A stretch of DNA of 8,832 nucleotides, taken from Bacillota bacterium. GTDB taxonomy: Bacteria > Bacillota_E > RBS10-35 > JAJYVN01. The notes beneath the pieces were generated by a model. It saw only the letters and a list, made by a program, of their open reading frames with translations, searched no databases and was not told where the DNA came from. Made by a program: the position numbers and the translations under genes. Numbering within the stretch: the stretch's first letter is position 1; each line of letters starts with the position of its first letter. The stretch is taken from positions 1-8,832 of the forward strand of contig JAJZWQ010000131.1 of assembly GCA_021846605.1 (NCBI GenBank), in the 5' to 3' direction. This document shows positions 7,353-8,832 of the stretch, one piece after another.

Positions 7353-8620
7353 GCGCCCAGTGGACGGATCCGGCTGCCGAGGCCCGATTGCGGCTGGCGC
7401 ACCTGCGCAGCGGGGTCCCCCTGCCGCCGACCCTGACGCCCTGGACCTGGGGGCGGGCCGGCGCTCTGACGCGTCTGACGGATTTGCTGGATACCGTTGC
7501 GGCTAAGGGAAGCCGGGCGCAGGCGCTGGCGGCGAACTACGGCAACGGCAAGACGCACACGCTGCGCGCGCTCTGGTCCTTGGCCAGCCAACGCAACTTT
7601 GTGGTGTCCACCGTGGCGTTGACCCGAGAGACGCCCTTTGATCGGTTGGACCGCGCGTATGCCAAGTTGGTGTCGGACACCTACCTGCCTGGCGCGGCCC
7701 AGCCCGGGATCGCCCGCCTCCTGGAGATGCCGTCGGAAGGCCCCGAGGGGCGTTCGCTGCTGGATTGGTCGCATACCGCGCTGCATCCCAAGCTGCATGC
7801 GGTGTTGCACAGCCTCTTGGAGGGGCCGCGCACGGACGCCGCCGAGACCCTGCTGCGCGACCTGGAGCGGATGGACGTCGGGGTGGCCGAGATCAAGCGC
7901 ATCCACCGCGACAACTTCAACACATCGTTGAAGCTGGAGCGCTTCTCTGCCCAGCGCGACGTGCGCGACTACCTCCGCCTGTTGGACTTTGTCATCCGCC
8001 TGCGCGGCTACGCGGGCTGGGTCATCCTGTTTGACGAGGCTGAACTGGTCGGTCGCTTGGGCAGGGGGGGCCGCGCCCGTGCCTACGCCAACATGGGCCG
8101 GCTGGCGATGGATGGCATGGGGTGCGCCCACCTCCTGACGGTGTTTGCCGTGGCGAGCAACTTCTACACGGACGCCCTGCTGCGACGCCGCGATGAGACG
8201 GAGGCGCCCGCCTGGTTGGAGGCGCGCGGTGATGCCGAGGGCGCCGAGGCCTGCCGACGCGGCATCGCCTTGCTTCAGGGCGCGCAGCTGCTGGAGCCCC
8301 TCGGCGCGGCCGACTGGATCCAGTTGCTCCAGGGATTGCTGGACGCGCACGAGCGGGCCTATGGCTGGTCCAGCGGGTTGACGGCGGATGTCTTCTGGGA
8401 TGCGGTGCGCAAAGTCACGACCGAGACCGATACCAAGGTGCGCGTGCGGTTGCGGCTTGCCGTTCAGTGGTTGGATTTGATGTATCAGCACGGCCATCCG
8501 CCCCACGTGCGCAGTATTCACGGTCTGCAGGAGGCGGATGTCTCGGAATGGGGCGCGCCCGAGGCGGGCGTGGAAGAACCGGCGTCGGACGCGGTGGCCG
8601 CCGCGGCCGATGACGAATGA
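7349..8620 (+). CDS. ATPase C: divergent BrxC/BrxD-type P-loop protein with acidic tail
   Basis: 423 residues. The N-terminus repeats the family layout of ATPase A: LRLAHLRSGVPLPPTLTPW (14-32) then GRAGALTRLTDLLD. The P-loop reads ANYGNGKT (62-69): GKT is intact but the first glycine is alanine. Walker B WVILFDEAEL (224-233) has aspartate and glutamate. The region after FAVASNFYTD (266-275) replaces the LAGPP block and carries a charged stretch; the helical C-terminal domain includes VRVRLRLAVQWLDLM. The last ~25 residues are acidic and probably disordered. The start is ATG 7349 with GGGGAGGG 9 nt upstream, overlapping the preceding stop by 4 nt. The open frame continues upstream to 6704, but only as a shadow of ATPase B, so a longer start is wrong. 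It is the last gene of the operon and probably a partner of ATPases A and B. Family membership is less certain than for A. Confidence 0.75.
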   Translation: MSAQWTDPAAEARLRLAHLRSGVPLPPTLTPWTWGRAGALTRLTDLLDTVAAKGSRAQALAANYGNGKTHTLRALWSLASQRNFVVSTVALTRETPFDRLDRAYAKLVSDTYLPGAAQPGIARLLEMPSEGPEGRSLLDWSHTALHPKLHAVLHSLLEGPRTDAAETLLRDLERMDVGVAEIKRIHRDNFNTSLKLERFSAQRDVRDYLRLLDFVIRLRGYAGWVILFDEAELVGRLGRGGRARAYANMGRLAMDGMGCAHLLTVFAVASNFYTDALLRRRDETEAPAWLEARGDAEGAEACRRGIALLQGAQLLEPLGAADWIQLLQGLLDAHERAYGWSSGLTADVFWDAVRKVTTETDTKVRVRLRLAVQWLDLMYQHGHPPHVRSIHGLQEADVSEWGAPEAGVEEPASDAVAAAADDE

Positions 8621-8661
8621 GAGTGCGTCCGGAACCGAGACCTCCGGGCGGGCATGGGCGT

Positions 8662-8689
8662 GCCGCGCCGGCGCCGGCTTGGGCGCGGC
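8662..8689. terminator. GC hairpin after the operon, possible terminator
   Basis: GCCGCGCC (8662-8669) and GGCGCGGC (8682-8689) form a perfect 8-bp stem with a 12-nt loop, 42 bp after the operon's stop codon and between two convergent genes. No T-run follows on either strand, so it is a candidate by position and stability only. Confidence 0.4.
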
Positions 8690-8709
8690 GGCCCTGTGCC
8701 CTGGCCGCC
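8687..8709. terminator. Second, overlapping hairpin in the convergent gap
   Basis: GGCGGCC (8687-8693) and GGCCGCC (8703-8709) form a perfect 7-bp stem with a 9-nt loop. It shares bases 8687-8689 with the upstream hairpin, so the two structures exclude each other at the edge. It lies 15 bp beyond the minus-strand P450 stop codon and may serve that transcript. No T-run is present. Confidence 0.35.
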
Positions 8710-8724
8710 TTCCGTGCGCCGTCG

Positions 8725-8832
8725 CTACCGCCTTCCGGCCGGTGCGCGCAGGTGGACGGGGAGGCGGCGCAGCCCGTGGATGAACCCGGGTGAAAACTCC
8801 AGGGACGCTGCGGGGGCCATCTCCAGGCCGCC
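8725..8832 (-). CDS. Cytochrome P450, C-terminal fragment (runs off right edge)
   Basis: The minus strand from the right edge reads 35 codons to a TAG at 8725-8727. The segment SLEFSPGFIHGLRRLPVHL matches the usual end of bacterial cytochrome P450s, where a short beta strand after the haem-binding helix (pattern L-x-L/M-A-P-x-x-S-L-E-F) leads to a final G-L-x-x-L-P-V-x-L strand. The haem-ligand cysteine and the rest of the protein lie beyond the window. P450s are haem mono-oxygenases that act on small organic substrates with electrons from a redox partner; the substrate cannot be inferred. The gene is convergent with the six-gene operon, 104 bp separating the stops. The call rests on a short segment, so moderate confidence. 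Confidence 0.6.
   Translation of the reverse strand, partial: GGLEMAPAASLEFSPGFIHGLRRLPVHLRAPAGRR

Noticed and set aside
1161..8620. A complete BREX type 2 locus
   Set aside because: Only BrxD- and BrxHI-like genes are present. No PglZ phosphatase, PglX methylase, PglW kinase or full-length PglY/BrxC is encoded, and both flanks are unrelated genes.
8610..8792. Possible short genes starting at 8610 or 8617, overlapping the end of ATPase C
   Set aside because: Both give under 60 residues of Ala/Arg/Pro-rich sequence, and they run through the hairpins and into the convergent P450 end; no protein character seen.

Overview
The window is high-GC bacterial DNA. Start codons are ATG, GTG and TTG, most genes have purine-rich ribosome binding sites, and genes are tightly packed. 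No rRNA, tRNA, CRISPR array, insertion sequence or prophage gene is visible. The taxon cannot be fixed from this stretch; frequent TTG leucine codons, strong GGAGG-type sites and the close ThuA homologue would suit a high-GC Firmicutes/Limnochordia-like or related thermophilic lineage, but this is weak inference.

Left flank (1-960): the N-terminus of a LysR-family regulator runs off the left edge on the minus strand. It is divergent from a complete ThuA-family gene, and the 162-bp gap between them holds a perfect 14-bp palindrome. Right flank (8725-8832, minus strand): the last 35 codons of a probable cytochrome P450, convergent with the central operon.

Centre (1161-8620): six same-strand genes, every one overlapping the next, filling 7.46 kb. 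In order they are (1) a small protein with a TerB-C-like C-terminal module; (2) a BrxC/BrxD-family (formerly DUF2791) P-loop ATPase, here ATPase A; (3) an Lhr-like SF2 helicase of the BrxHI kind; (4) an unrecognised protein with a helical N-terminal half; (5) ATPase B, a divergent BrxC/BrxD-type protein without the usual Walker B glutamate; (6) ATPase C, a second divergent paralogue with an altered first P-loop residue and an acidic tail. The BrxD + BrxHI pairing is known from type 2 BREX phage defence, but the hallmark BREX genes (pglZ, pglX methylase, pglW kinase, brxL) are absent. Because the flanks look metabolic or regulatory, the six genes appear to be a complete, self-contained cassette.

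Interpretation (inference): the overlaps suggest one mRNA and fixed stoichiometry. The likely product is a multi-ATPase complex, perhaps hetero-oligomeric, that loads or controls the Lhr-like helicase on DNA or RNA. The TerB-C protein and the unknown protein would be adaptors or sensors. Anti-phage defence, or DNA processing/repair linked to Ter-type stress systems, are the leading hypotheses. No nuclease, methylase or toxin is seen, so the effector, if any, is either the helicase itself or the unknown protein.
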